64,000 nt of DNA from Cryptomeria japonica (GCF_030272615.1 NC_081411.1:824720397-824784396); one strand, 5' to 3'; positions 1 through 11,703 are shown, numbered from the stretch's first letter. The notes: generated by a model from the sequence alone, not told the origin. A program made the numbers and translations.

Positions 1-1833
1 TTTTCCTCATCAAACAATACACCTAAGGATGAAATTATCCAAGAGCTATCCATAATTGATTGCCAAGATAATCCAATTCATGATGCACATCCTTGTCATG
101 TTTCAAAAATACAAGACCCAATGCCACCATGCACTTTATTGCCATTACCTGTTTTAGAGGACCCCATTCGAAGTCCCTCTTCCTCATGTTAAAGCATTGA
201 TTCCTTGCTAGAATCCATCACAAATGTTCAAAGTGCATTTCCTTCATGCCAAAACATTGATTCCTTGTCAGAATCCCCCATGCATATCCAAAGTCCAACC
301 TCATGTCAAGAGGATAATTTAGAGCACGAAGAAATGAGTCCTAAAGAAAATCAAGATCAAGATCTTGAAACCTTATCATCCCATCCAATTGTTGACCAAG
401 ATCCCATGTTCTCGGACACTCACGATGATTCCCCTATTCTTGTCCATCCTATCCAAGATCCTATTGACACTCCATTCCCCAAGCAAGATCAAGATATCCC
501 AATCCATCTAATCCCGAATGATCCCCTTCCATTCCAAGAACACAATGTCTTTTCAAATCCCATTGGCATTCCACTTCCTAAGAAAGATCAAGATATCCCT
601 TCCATCCTTTCTGATGATCCCATTAAAAGTCAAGAGCAAAGCACCTTTAAAGAGGATTCCAATGATCTTCCTCCTTGTCAAGATCAAATTATTCCTTTAA
701 ATCCTCCACAAGATCTTTTTGTTCCTCCATCTCCTTGTCTTAATGCTCCATATACACTCCAAGATCGCATTTCTTTTGATGATCCCATTATTTCTCCCAT
801 TCCATCTCTTGAAGAGACTGTCATTGAACCATGTCCACTACACAATCCTAATGCCCTTCATGATTCTAATGTGTCAGTGCAAGATGTTCATGAACCCTTG
901 ACATGCATAATGGGTTCTTCCACTTTGGTGCAATCTGATCCACTTCATGATCCCATTATTTCTCTCATGTCATGTCCACCTAATAATGGACTTGCATCTT
1001 CCTCTAAAATCACAAAGTATCCTACATGTCAAAATATTCATAAAGGCAAAGGGGTATACCTTCATGAGAAAGAACCCCTCCATATCAAAGAATATTTTAA
1101 GGGTCATGTCTACACAACTCACTCTCAAGACGTTGGTATCCCTCCATCAAAATTAAAACATACACCTTCCTCATCATACCTTCCATACATCTTAGGTCCT
1201 TATATCCCTTCCTCCTCTATGCAAGGTCAGCAAAGGCACACATCCTTGAGTAAATTTCATCCATCCAAAAGAAATCCATTTCATTCATATCCATCCATGC
1301 ATTCCTTTCCCCCTCCAAGCAATTTGGATGCCAAGCATAAAAGTCATAAGTCTAGAAATCCACATGTATTCAAGGATCAACATGTCCAATCTAATCAACA
1401 TGTCAAAGCAAAGAAAAATATGATCCAAAAAGAAAAGGAAAAATCCAAAAGGTCACAAAGGCCCATTGCTCAAAAACAAAAGTTAAAATCTATATGGGTT
1501 CCTAAATCCCTTGTGCAAGCAATGCACTCCAAGGAACCACAAAAGCATTAAAAATCAAAAACCATGTGGATCCCTAAGAAGCTCCTTGAAGCACAAAAGC
1601 CTAAAGAAACATCCAACTTGGCATCCAAAGTTGCTATTCCTCCATCCAATCCTCTCAAATTTTTTCCTCCATCACCTTCTTCATCCGTTTTGGGCCCTTA
1701 TGTCCACAAATCCCTAGCTATTCCTCCGTCAAAATCTCAATATCCAAAATACATTTTTCCTCCATCAATCCACCACCCGTCAAGGTGTGTGCCAATGTCA
1801 ATCTTGCCAAAATTTCTATCCACTCAAGAATAG
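1..1833 (+). pseudogene. Disordered Pro/Ser/Gln/His-rich open frame in the 3' region of element G1
   Basis: One frame stays open from the window edge to 1833 apart from TAA stops at about 190 and at 1549-1551. The first stop falls where a nearby internal repeat has CAA (CQNIDS against C-stop-SIDS), so it looks like a Q-to-stop change. The product, at least 600 residues, is low complexity: repeated KQDQDIP, HDPII and SESP-like phrases, then a basic K/H/Q-rich stretch at codons 440-510 and a second PPS-rich tail. I see no transmembrane segment, zinc finger or enzyme motif. It lies upstream of the element's hairpins and 3' LTR, where some plant gypsy lineages carry an extra or env-like frame; nothing here supports an envelope. 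Function unknown. Confidence 0.5.
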
Positions 1834-2175
1834 TTCTTCCAATACCCTATCCATTATCCAATGCATATTTTCCATCCTTCGATCCCTTTGATCCCATCCT
1901 TTGCATAAATCCTTGCCTTAATTTCATCTCTTTTTCCATGTCCTTATCCTACCAACGTCTTTGAGCATACTTTTAAAGGTCATGGTCCATTTTTTTTCAA
2001 GGCTACTATCCAAAACAAAAAAAAGATGCTTGAGTCCTTCTTCCATCCCCTATCATGTGTCCATCTTCTATTGAAAAAGTCAAAATACAAAAAAAAAAAA
2101 AAAAAAAAAAAAAAGTGAGAAATTAAAAGACAAAAAAAGAAAAAAAAACGTAACGCAAAAAATAATTCGTCCACT

Positions 2176-2242
2176 GGTGAAAACCTGGCAAACAGGCACC
2201 TTGGGCAAGTACCATGATGAAAACCTGGCAAACAGGCATCAT
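2176..2242 (+). other. Two tandem hairpin motifs in the G1 3' tail
   Basis: Two copies of AAAACCTGGCAAACAGG lie 40 bp apart. In each, CCTG pairs with CAGG around a GCAAA loop, and the bases outside pair too: GGTG with CACC (2176-2179 with 2197-2200) in copy one, ATGATG with CATCAT (2214-2219 with 2237-2242) in copy two. AAAA is a bulge on the 5' side. The linker GGCACCTTGGGCAAGTAC is nearly the same in G2. Likely an RNA structure in the element transcript; role unknown. Confidence 0.7.
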
Positions 2243-2270
2243 GCATAATCTATGAACTTCTTGCATACCA

Positions 2271-2284
2271 TACTTGGGGGCAGG
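2271..2284 (+). promoter_or_regulatory. Proximal purine-rich block CTTGGGGGCAGG (PPT-like)
   Basis: Thirty bases after the hairpins comes TACTTGGGGGCAGG. The same block, CTTGGGGGCAA, follows the hairpin in G2. Blocks of this kind directly precede the 3' LTR in several plant gypsy families, but here the LTR starts 2 kb further on, so this may be a secondary priming tract or a relic. A third similar block, CACTGGGGGCAAAATC, is at 2921. Confidence 0.45.
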
Positions 2285-2920
2285 TTTTATCCTATCATAT
2301 CCTTTTGTCCTTCATTGTTCCATTATCCTATCAAACCCATGTCATACTCCTCCATTATCCTATTGTCCCTCATGTCCATTTCCTCTTTCCACCTTTGATC
2401 TTGACAAGGCTAAGGATCTTCATGAGCATCATGCATCTTGTTTGCAGCTTTTAGTCCATCATTGCTTTTGGTCTTTATCCATTCGCTTATTATAACTTTT
2501 CATCCATATTCCATTGGCTTATCACCAACCCTTTGTCCATATTCCTTGGCTTATGGTAACCTTTTGTCATTGTCCCTTTGTCTATCATATCCTTATCCTA
2601 ATCATGTCCCTTATCCATTCTTGGTCTTGCTTATCCTATCCATATCTTATCACTATCCATACACTCTTTTTCATTCCTTGATCTTGATCTAACATAAGGA
2701 CGCAAAAAATTTAAACATGGTTTCAAAAACCTCTTGACATGTCCCTCATGCCATGTCACTGTTTTACATTGTCATATCCAGTCTCTTGTCCCATCACGCA
2801 ATAGCCCTTGAAAATTGCATCTGTATTGTCTCATGATAAAAGGCCTTTGTCTTCCCTCTATCCACCAACATTTCAGAAAGCCTATTTATTCACCTGTCAT
2901 ATTCCTTGCCTTGCTAGACA

Positions 2921-3200
2921 CTGGGGGCAAAATCATAAAAATTGAAAAATGTCCTAAAATAATAAAAAAAAAAAAATTGAAAAATGTGTTGAAATAATCC
3001 AAAAACATCAAATAATGTCCTTGAAAAAAATCCCTAAAAATCATATAATGTCCTTAAAAAATCCCTAAAAATCATATAATGTCCTGAAAAAATATCAAAA
3101 AATCAAATAATGTCCTGAAAAAAAAAATCCCTAAAAAAAAAAATAATGTCCTGAAAAAATCCCTAAAAAGTCAAATAAAGTCCTGAAAAACGAACAAAAA
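2921..3200 (+). repeat. A-rich tandem repeats (ATGTCCTGAAAAAATCCC type)
   Basis: About eight imperfect units of 25-35 bp built on AATGTCCTGAAAAAATCCCTAAAAA with TCAAATA linkers. Element G2 holds similar A-rich repeats (AAAAATGTCCTAAAGAAAAT) in its 3' tail, so these are probably part of the element and not a random microsatellite. Confidence 0.7.
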
Positions 3201-4251
3201 AAATTTTAAAAAAAAACTCGAATTTCCTACAAAGTGAAAAACATCAAAATCCAAAAACAATTTCTTTGGCATTTTGCATTTTGTCAATAAATGGTTCCCT
3301 TTGTGCATAGACAGATCGCTGAGCATACATCCAATGGCACTCAATCACACATTGTGCTTTAATGAAATCATGCATTAACAGATGAACTTTTCAATCAAAC
3401 CAGACATTCAAACTGATTAAAATTGTCATATCAATCAATCAACATCAATATCATTTGTCCTTGTCACTACTATCATGGGTCTTATACAGGGTGTGGTATA
3501 CTCAAAACGAGACTGTGTCCTATCTTAGACGAGGTACCGCATTCCCTGAAACCAGACAACATGATCATTCTTATTTTCCACTTTTGACAATGATGATCAC
3601 AATGTTTGTTTGACTTGGTCAAATTTGTGCATCTTATCTTTTTACTGATTTATCTTTAGCTTCGATCATGTTCCTATGTTGCTCAATGATGTCACTGAGT
3701 GATTTAGAGTGACCAGGATGGTTCATGGTCCCTTTCCTTTTTTTGTTGTGTTTGTTGTTTGTGGAATGCTTGTCACAAACTGGGGCAACTATATCATTAG
3801 GTGTCTATGATAAGTACGTTTGCTTTGTGAACACCGCACATACCTTGACCCTTGATGTAAGCACCCTAGGATGCTTCACTCATTCCTTGTGTGTGATGTG
3901 TCTGTCTTTTGCAAAAGGGGTTGCGTTCCAGCTCTGGCCTTCAATGCCATGATGCTCTGCATCCGCTTTGCTACATTAAATAAAGGTTCTCACCTACTTA
4001 TGTGCATATGTGAAAGCAAGTTTTCCTTGATCTCTAACTGTCCTCTGTCTAATTTTTGCTTACTAACATTTCTTCTGTCAGTCTTGGCAGTTTGTTTGAA
4101 CCTATTGTCTTCTATCATTCTTATCAATCACTTGGCCTCTTTTCTGGATTTTTCCAGCCAATTCCTCGAAAGGGCATGCATATGTCATCATTTATTGTCT
4201 GGGGCATTTTCATTATTGTTCTTTGAAACAATGCTTAAAATCGCATTGTCT
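3201..4251 (+). other. Noncoding 3' tail of G1
   Basis: Between the A-rich repeats and the distal polypurine tract I see no open frame of conserved character and no recognisable motif. The 146-residue frame at 3871-4311 runs into the LTR and has no recognisable domain. Confidence 0.5.
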
Positions 4252-4266
4252 CAAAGAGGGGCAAAA
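4252..4266 (+). promoter_or_regulatory. Polypurine tract of G1
   Basis: TCAAAGAGGGGCAAAA ends immediately before the LTR start TGTAGACATC. Element G2 has TCAAAGAGGGGCAAA directly before its LTR start TGTAG. This is the expected plus-strand priming site. Confidence 0.75.
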
Positions 4267-5560
4267 TGTAGACATCTAAAAATGGTCAACGCTTGCGGAG
4301 TCATACTTTAACATTGGTGCATTGCCTTATTTTAGGGTTTTTGTGTCGCATTAACATTTCTTCTATGTTGCGCACTTGGTCTTTATCATTTGTGAGCATT
4401 GAGTCTTTCTTCTGCATTCTTCATTTGTCTCACTTTTGAATTTGGTCTTGTCGATAATAATCTTCAGTCATGATTTTGGTCGATCTTATCCTATCACATC
4501 AATGTGCGTGCTCATTTGGCATATTTTGACATCATCAATTCAATTTCATTTTGGACATCGTCAATCCTAAACAATGATAGAATTAGGGTTTTGTCCTCTT
4601 GTCAATCTTGTCATCTTGCGATCGATTCATCATCGATCCTTATCAACTTGTCAATCTTGTCATTTTGCAATCAATCTTGTCATCTTGCAATTGATTCGTC
4701 ATCGATCCTTATCAACTTGTCAATCTTGTCATTTTGCGATCGATTTGTCATCGATCCTTGTCCTCTTCAATCATGTCAATTGGCGCCTATCAATTTGATC
4801 TCTTTATCAATCAAATCATTTATCAGCACTGGTCCTTTGTCAATCAAAATCATGATCAAATCGACCCTACATCAATTATCTTTTTTCAAGACCTAATTTT
4901 TGTCCTTGCATTTCTAATTCATCTTCTAGGGTTTTATGATTTGCTCATTTAATCTTGTTTGTTATTTTCCCTCTAGGTTAAATAATTTATTTATTTATCC
5001 TAAGTCTTCTTGTCACAATTAAATATTTATTTAATTGGCTAATTAATTTCCCCTCTTTTTGTAAATTAATTAATGAATGAAAAATTATTAATTAATTTAC
5101 CTAATTTTCATCAATTTCTAATTTCCTAATTTCCAATTCATCATTTCTAAACCTAATTTTCTATTTCTCCTATTTTTATAATATTTCCCCTAATTTCATG
5201 GGAATGACATTTCAATCTTGTCATAATTTGTCATAATTTGTCAATCAATCAATTTTGCATAGCAGTCTTCTCAATTTTGTCATAATTTGTCAATCAATCA
5301 ATTTTGCATGTCAATCTTGTCATAATTTGTCATATTTGTCATCCTTGATTTGAAATTTCCTTTCAAATCTCTTCATGCTAATCTTGTCATCTCTCCAATT
5401 TGTCTATAAATTGGATGAGTGTCTTCAATCAAAGGATCAATTAATCACATTATCGAACTAATCACATTTTTCAGAGAATCAATCACGCTTCTAGTATCCT
5501 TACGTTGCCATTTCATCTTGCTTTCATGCTATGCCTTTGCATTTGTAGGTGAGATCCACA
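4267..5560 (+). repeat. 3' LTR of G1 (right end approximate)
   Basis: Starts TGTAGACATCTAAAAATGG just after the polypurine tract. It holds AT-rich U3 sequence with internal repeats and a TATA box TCTATAAATTGG at about 5403, giving a transcription start near 5435. The 3' end is not defined by a clear CA plus target duplication; it is placed near 5560 by analogy with the ~430-bp distance from TATA box to LTR end in G2. Confidence 0.6.
4598..4770 (+). repeat. ~49-bp repeats inside the G1 LTR
   Basis: The phrases TCTTGTCATTTTGC and CATCGATCCTTATCAACTTG recur; two full ~49-bp units are separated by a partial 20-bp unit and followed by a degenerate one. A second cluster of TTGTCATAATTTGTCAATCAA repeats lies at about 5215-5345. 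Confidence 0.65.
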
Positions 5561-5770
5561 AACAAAGCAATTTAAAGGAGAAAGAAGGACAATGGAGAAT
5601 TATGGAGGAGACATTCACATTTGTAATGGTTTGCATTTGATTTGAATGTCTTGTTTTCATATCTCTATTGAATATGTTTTTAGGATTTCTTATCATTGCA
5701 ATTTAGTTTCTGTGATTGAACTAGGCTAATGTTTATATTGCTTTGATGATTTCCAAATTCCTATCTACAG

Positions 5771-7053
5771 TTTGAACATGAAGTTTTCTTTGTTGGTGAT
5801 GTTTTCATTTCCTCCAAAGAATTTGATACATTTCTATACCAACATAAAGGAATACAGGTTAGGACTGCTATGAAAGATAAAACAGAGGATGAACAAGCCC
5901 AAAGGTTACAAGAGGAGGTGGACCTTGCTAAAAAAGAGATGACACCCAAGAAAGGAAGGAAATTACTCAAGAATGTTGGTGTGCTGATCTACTCAGGATG
6001 GGACATGAAGTCTGCATTGTGGTTTGACGGTTTGCTCAAGAAGCAAGACCCCAACAAGCAGATCATACCAGAGGAGATAGACAAGATCTTTATGGGCTCA
6101 AGATATGCTCCAGATCAAAAGGCTCTCATAATATATATGGGCCTTGTATCCGAAGTAAAAGAGACCTATATTGGTTGATACGGATCAGGTTTTTGGCCAC
6201 TTGATGATCCAGCAAGTTGGGAAAACTGATCCTAGAATCATAGCCAAGATGAACGTGGATGTAGCAAAATTGAACCAGGAACAAACAGAGTTTTTGGTCA
6301 AAGAGAACATCATTTACAGAGGATTGTATGAGAAGGCTACTGAAGAAATCCAGAGACTATAGGGATAGTTGTTACAAAAGACTCATATTATGCGGGAACA
6401 TGAACCAGATATGGGTTATCAACCTGACTTAAGGGTCTTAGATGATATATAATGCTACCTATTGGAGGATAAAGGTTGATAAGTTAGCCAAGCAGGTAAC
6501 CAGTGCCCAACAAAACATGAACAAGTTGGAAAATGATGTCATTGAGCACAGGTTCAAAGTTATGTTACCACATGCCACCCAATATTGGAAAGAATATACA
6601 GAAACTGTAAAAGCTCTAAAAGAGCATGAGAGATTAAAGGAGAGATTGCGAGATGTATTGAAGGACAATGAGGCCATGACTGCAAGAGAAAGAGTTCAAG
6701 GAGACTAATACCTAATGGAGCATGACAAATACATAGACACATTGAATAAAGATCTCCAAATGTTGGACGAAGACTATGTTGCAATGATACCAGCTATCTA
6801 CAAGGATGGTGAGCTGACTCCATTTGAGAAATGGCAAAAGGAATTTGCACAGAATAAGGAGAAGGCGGTGGCTAGATTCAACCAAAATGAAGATATAGCC
6901 CCACATGTCAATCAGGTAGTGTTTGATCTCTTTTCATTAGAAATAGATATGGAAAAAGGGAGTGTGGCCATTAGATGGCATAAGAGTGATAGTTATATTA
7001 ATTATCTTGGCATGCTTAATATCTTTATCTTTCACTTTGTTAAGCAATTGTAA
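5771..7053 (+). pseudogene. Unrecognised degenerate coding region, coiled-coil rich
   Basis: Conserved-looking protein sequence begins just after CTATCTACAG (a good splice-acceptor-like sequence) at 5770 and runs through three frames: frame 2 to about 6178, frame 3 at 6171-6362, frame 1 at 6442-6708 and 6715-7053. The middle is rich in E, K and Q with heptad-like spacing. Phrases such as SGWDMKSALWFDGLLKK and LTPFEKWQKEFAQNKEKA look like true protein, not noise. I do not recognise the family. The sequence AATCAGGTAGTG at about 6910 resembles an exon end. It could be a decayed host gene, or gag-like sequence of an unknown element flanking G1. No catalytic motif seen. Confidence 0.4.
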
Positions 7054-8032
7054 TTAGGTTGTTAATGATGAAGGGATGTAACTCTTCATAGAATAGGTGT
7101 TGCTCACCTATTTATATGAGAAAGTTTTGTAAAATGAGGGACAATTAGAAGACAAAAATATCGGATAGAAACTATAGCCTATGGCATATTATTGTGCCAT
7201 TTTGAAGTTTTTAATAAAATCAGTCGTTTTCTTTTGCATATGCATTGTGGACTATCTCATTTTTTGTAGGCAGTTGTTTGTGGTATTATCTAAAGAAGAT
7301 AAGGTTATTCCTATTCTTACAGTGAAATTTATGTTTCTATGTTATAAACTTAGATTAAAAGGATCTACTTGCGAATTCTAATTGTTCCTTGTAGTTCTTC
7401 CTTGAATGGTCCTTTAAGGTTAAGGTTAAATTCATTCAAGCGGTTTATGATATAAACATTTAAACATATCTCATAAGAAACAGTAACTGATAGATTTACC
7501 AAAGGGGGTAGGTTTAAAAACTGTCTCACAAATCATACATTAAGTCCTAAGGAAATATAAGACTCTGTAGCCCAAATAACAGGAAATACATTGGTCATTC
7601 ACAAATCACAACTTTTACCATATCAATCACCTTTACTTTAAAGCAATAGGAGTAGTTGAGTAGGATATATAGAATCGATTAGCGATAGTGTATACATATA
7701 AATTTCAAGCACAAAGATCAAATAGCTTTTACAACAACAATCTTTAACTCATCTAAAAGCCACCTATCCTAGGAACCTATGCCATTCTGAGGTAGGAAAG
7801 ATTTAGATTAAGATACTTAATTTACTATAAACAACATTAGTCATCGAAAGACACTAGTGAATAGGTATACCCGCCTAGGTCTTGCGGAACCTAAAGTGAG
7901 AGAGTTAGTAACCAAATAGGTTCACTCTATAAGTTGGCCAAGTAAAATTGAAAGGTTTGATCATAGGAGTTGGCATTTCCTTAGAACCCATCGAATCTGT
8001 TGATTTGAGATCCAACATGACAGAAAAGCACA
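7054..8032. other. Unassigned sequence between pseudogene and copia relic C1
   Basis: AT-rich sequence with only short random frames. It should hold the lost 5' LTR, primer site and N-terminal gag of C1, but I could not find a copy of the C1 LTR (TGTTTATAGTTGG) here. Confidence 0.4.
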
Positions 8033-8480
8033 GGTGAGACTTCAATATCATCAGGTGTTGTTTTGAATGTAGAGAACAGGGGAAAATCAAAGGAAAGAGG
8101 AAAAGGCCCTAGGCATGAGAAGTCACGAGGGAAGTCAAAAAAGGACACTCTCAATCCAGAGGAAGAAAGGGTTGTTGGTACTACGAAAAGCTAGGACATT
8201 TAAAGAAATATTGTTGGTCTCAAAAAAATAAACAAGGAGATGGAAATGAAGATGACAGTAAGGAAGCTAATGTTGCAATTAATACTTTACAATATGCCTT
8301 GATTTTGTGTTTAGATAATGTTAATTATTCTTGGGTAATAGATTTAGGGGCTTCATTTCATGCTACACCCCATACAAAATATTTTCTAAATAATGTTCAA
8401 GGTGATTTTGGATAGGTATATTTGGGTGGTGATGAGCCCTGTCAAATTGTTAGAAAATGCAAGATAAAGATCGAGTTGTA
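8033..8480 (+). pseudogene. C1 gag C-terminus and aspartic protease remnant
   Basis: Translation from about 8033 gives a Ser/Lys/Arg-rich linker (KSKERGKG, KSRGKSKKD) typical of copia Gag just before its zinc knuckle. The knuckle is at 8173-8214 in the shape C-X2-Y-X4-H-X4-C: the second cysteine codon now reads TAC (Tyr). Protease follows with WVIDLGASFHAT at about 8331-8365, where families usually have DSGA; the Ser-to-Leu change would be expected to destroy activity. One or more frame changes separate the linker, knuckle and protease. N-terminal Gag is missing. Confidence 0.7.
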
Positions 8481-8515
8481 GAATGAAAATGATTGATTGT
8501 TGTAGTTGGTAAGGC

Positions 8516-9902
8516 ATGTTCCTAATTTTTAAAAAAAAAATTATAGGACAACTAGGCAATGAAGGTTGCATAGTTACCTTCACAGACAATGTTTGGAAGG
8601 TCACTAAAGGTGCATTAGTAGTAGCTAAAGGTGAAAAGGTAGGAATATTGTATTTGTGTAATGTTAATACTTATTATACCTTAGCAGCTATAGAAAAAGT
8701 TGTTGTAGGGACAACTACAATAGATGTTGCAAGGACATATTCAAAACTATGGCACCATAGACTTGGGAACATGAGTGAGAAAGGGATGAAAATCTTTCAC
8801 TCTAAAATTTTATTGCCATGATTGAAGCAAATTGATTTAGAATTATATGAAAATTGTGTTTATGGTAAACAAAAAAGAGTCAGATTTCTCAAGGTTGGGA
8901 AATTTAAGAAGAGTGAGAAATTAGAGCTTGTGCATTCAGATGTATGGGGACCGACTCAAGTATCATGTTTTGGTGTCTCTTGTTATTACGTTATTTTTAT
9001 AGATGATGCAACCAGAAAAAACATGGGTATATTTCCTAAAATAGAAATCAAATGTTTTTGAAACTTTTAAGAAATGGAAAGCTTTGATTGAGAATGAGAC
9101 AGGAAAAAAGTTGAAGTGTCTCAAATTTGATAATGGAGATGAGTATAGCAGCAAATCATTTGAATATTACCATTATTTCAATGGAATGTGAATGTAGAAA
9201 ATAGTTCTAGGAACCCCACAAGAAAATGGTGTGTCTAAGAGAATTAATAGGACCATCATGGAGTGTGCAAGGAGCATGAGATTGCATGTTGGACTGCCCC
9301 TATAATTTTGGGTAGATGTTGTACATACTACTATTTATTTGTTAAATAGAGGACCTTCAAATCCTTTAGACAGTGGCATTCCAGAGGCATGGACTAGTAA
9401 AAAGGTAAACTATTATTTTCTAAAAACCTTTGGTTGTGAAGCTTTTGTCCATGTTGATAATGAAAATAGAACCAAGCTTGATGCTAAATCTAAAAAATGT
9501 ACCTTCATTGGATATGGAATGGATGACTTTGTTTATCAATTATCGGATTTTAAAAATCAAAAAATAATTAGAAGTAGAGATGTTATATTCAATGAGAAGG
9601 TCATGTATAAAGAACAGATGCAGGAAAAGAAGCATGAATAGGTCAAAAAGGAATATGTGGTGCTGGATGAGATTCCTGAAAATAAAATGTCATTGGTACC
9701 TTATGCTCAGCAACAACAAAATATCCCACAAACTCCTACAAGTGTTAGACGTTCTACAAGGTTAAGTAGGCCTCCTAAAATATTTTCTCCTTCCTTATAT
9801 TCTATTTTATTAATTGATTCTGGTGAACCAAAAGTATATAAAGAAGAAATGCAAGTTGATGATAAACAGCAGTGGGAGCTAGGCATGAAAGAGAGTCCTT
9901 GA
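8516..9902 (+). pseudogene. C1 integrase remnant
   Basis: The pre-integrase motif LWHHRLGNMSEKGM is at about 8748-8790, followed by a cysteine-bearing zinc region (YENCVYGKQ). The catalytic core is recognisable from VHSDVWGPTQ (first Asp), LKFDNGDEYSS (second Asp) and a degraded ENGVSKRINRTIMECARSMR (family Glu region), then the copia landmark FGCEAFVHV and FIGYGMDDFVYQL near 9440-9540. Stops at 8819, 9061, 9190, 9303 and 9640 and frame changes break it into short frames. The product would insert the element cDNA into the genome; this copy cannot be functional. Confidence 0.8.
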
Positions 9903-10922
9903 TGAAGAAGAAGACTTGGGACTTAGTCCCATTACCTGTAGGAAAAATATCCTTGCCAAATAAATGGGTTTATAGGCTGAAGGAGGAGGATAAAGGACAA
10001 AAGATATAAGGTCAGACTCGTGGTTAAAATTTTTGCATAGAAAAAGGGTATAGATTTTGATGAAACATTTTCTCGAGTTGTAAAAATTAATTCAATTAGA
10101 ATTGGTCTAAGTCTTGTGGCTACAAAAGACTTGCATCTTGATGAACTAGATGTTAAAACAAATTTTCTCCATGGGGATTTGGAGGAGGAAATATACATGC
10201 AGCAACCATAGGAATATGAGGTCAAAGGTAAGGAGGAGTTAGCGTGTAGGTTGAACAAGAGGCCTATGACCTAAAGCAAGCACCCCAAAAATTGTATTTG
10301 AAATTTGATAGTTTCATGGCTAAACAAGGTTACTAGAGATGTCATTCTAATCATTGTGTATATTTTAAGAGATTGGATAATGGTAGCTATATTATCCTAT
10401 TACTTTATGTTGATGACATGCTTGTTGCTAGGTCTAACATGCAGCATATAAATAAACTTAAATAAAAAATTAGCAAAGTCATTTACTATGAAGGATTTGG
10501 GTGTAGCTAAGAAAATCCTGTATGAGGATTTCACGAGACAAAAAAAATAGAACATTAACTTTGTCCCAAAGTGAGTACATAAAGAAGGTGTTGAAATGAT
10601 TTAACATGCAGAATGAAAAAGCAATTGGTACACCTTTGGCTAGTCATTTCAAATTGATTAAGGAGATGTGTCCAAATATGTACAGGAAGAGGTAAATAAA
10701 ATGTCTAACATCATGTATTCATCAGTTGTTAGCAGTCTGATGTATGTGATGGTATGCACATAACTAGATATTGCAGATGCAGTAGGAGTTGTGAGCAAGT
10801 ACATGAGCAATTTGGGAATAGAACATTGGAATGTTGTCAAATGGATTCTTAGGTATTTGAGAGGTACTAATAGCAAGGTATTGTGTTTAAAAGGATCAAA
10901 TGTTTCTCTATGAGGATATGTT
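9903..10922 (+). pseudogene. C1 reverse transcriptase remnant
   Basis: Recognisable RT pieces include KGIDFDETFSRVV (about 10045), LDVKTNFLHGDLEEEIYMQQP (about 10150, where the family has DVKTAFLHG) and the catalytic YVDDMLVA at about 10410-10435. The fingers-palm region continues to KGSNVSL just before the N1 insertion. Several TAG/TAA stops interrupt it, for example within IYMQQP-stop-EYEV. The remaining RNase H part continues at 14471 beyond N1. Confidence 0.8.
10918..10922. repeat. Target site duplication of N1, left copy (ATGTT)
   Basis: ATGTT directly precedes the left LTR of N1; the identical pentamer follows the right LTR at 14471-14475. Five-base duplications are typical of LTR retrotransposon integration. 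Confidence 0.85.
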
Positions 10923-11703
10923 TGTTATGATTCCCAAAGATACTGAGAGGAGGGTGAATCAGTATCTAACCGGTAAATAGATTTTATGACCTTATTAAAT
11001 AAATTGCATTCCAAAACAATGTACTGGTAAGCAAGAATTAATGCAGTAAATATGAACAATAAACACAACATAGAAAGAACACCATAACACAAGATTTTTA
11101 ATGAGGAAACCTGGAGTGGGAAAAACCTCAGTGGGATTTGTGACCCACAATATTCACTCAATAGCCAATGAATGGATATAACTTACAATAGGGGCCTGCA
11201 CATGCAGGAAGGCCAACTGCCTAAAGCTCACTGCTTAATCACAAAAGGAAGTCTCACTGACTTACAAAATGGATTATGAAAATCCAATATAATGTACTAC
11301 TTTAGTTCAGCATCTATTATGCCAGTTTCAGTACCGGGTTAAGCTCATACAATAACCATAAACCTTACTCCAAAATCTGCCTTAATATTCGTATATTACT
11401 TCTGCAATAATCTTCCCATGTCCACATCTAAAATGATCTACAAGATCTCATACTTATATATGAGTCTTATTACAATATGCCTTGTCGGCTTACAAAAAGA
11501 TATTACAATTAAATACAAAATACAATAATCAAAATATTGTCGGCTGGGGTGTCGATAATCATTATTGTCGATGTCGATGAACTATCTGTCGGTGTAGAGT
11601 CTGTCGGTGTTGTTGCCTACTAGTACCATAGGATTGCAAGGTTGCCATCAATGACAATACCTTCAATCATCTACAATTCTCATTGAAGTGTGCAATGCCA
11701 ACA
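10923..11703 (-). repeat. N1 3' LTR
   Basis: 781 bp, nearly identical to 13,688-14,470. In element sense it opens TGTTGGCATTGCACAC and closes AATCATAACA. The strand is set by the polypurine tract lying immediately to its right. Confidence 0.9.
11102..11129 (-). other. Paired GAGG-TTTTT-CCC motif in N1 3' LTR
   Basis: In element sense GAGGTTTTTCCC then CTCC then AGGTTTCCTC: GAGG can pair with CCTC. Part of a motif shared by five copia-type LTRs in this window. Confidence 0.55.

Larger units (their letters stand above)
1..5560 (+). mobile_element. G1: 3' portion of a Ty3/gypsy (Tat-like) LTR retrotransposon
   Basis: The segment reads as the 3' end of a large gypsy element: a long disordered open frame, two hairpin motifs, a CTTGGGGGCA block, A-rich tandem repeats, a purine tract (CAAAGAGGGGCAAAA) and an LTR that opens with TGTAGACATC. 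The same parts occur in the same order downstream of integrase in the complete element G2 on the other strand, which is why I assign it to the same broad group. The pol genes lie left of the window. No matching target duplication was found, so the right edge (about 5,560) is a guess from the distance beyond the TATA box. Confidence 0.7.

Noticed and set aside
1-1833. Env-like gene of an Athila-type element
   Set aside because: No signal peptide, transmembrane segment or cysteine pattern; composition is disordered and polar.
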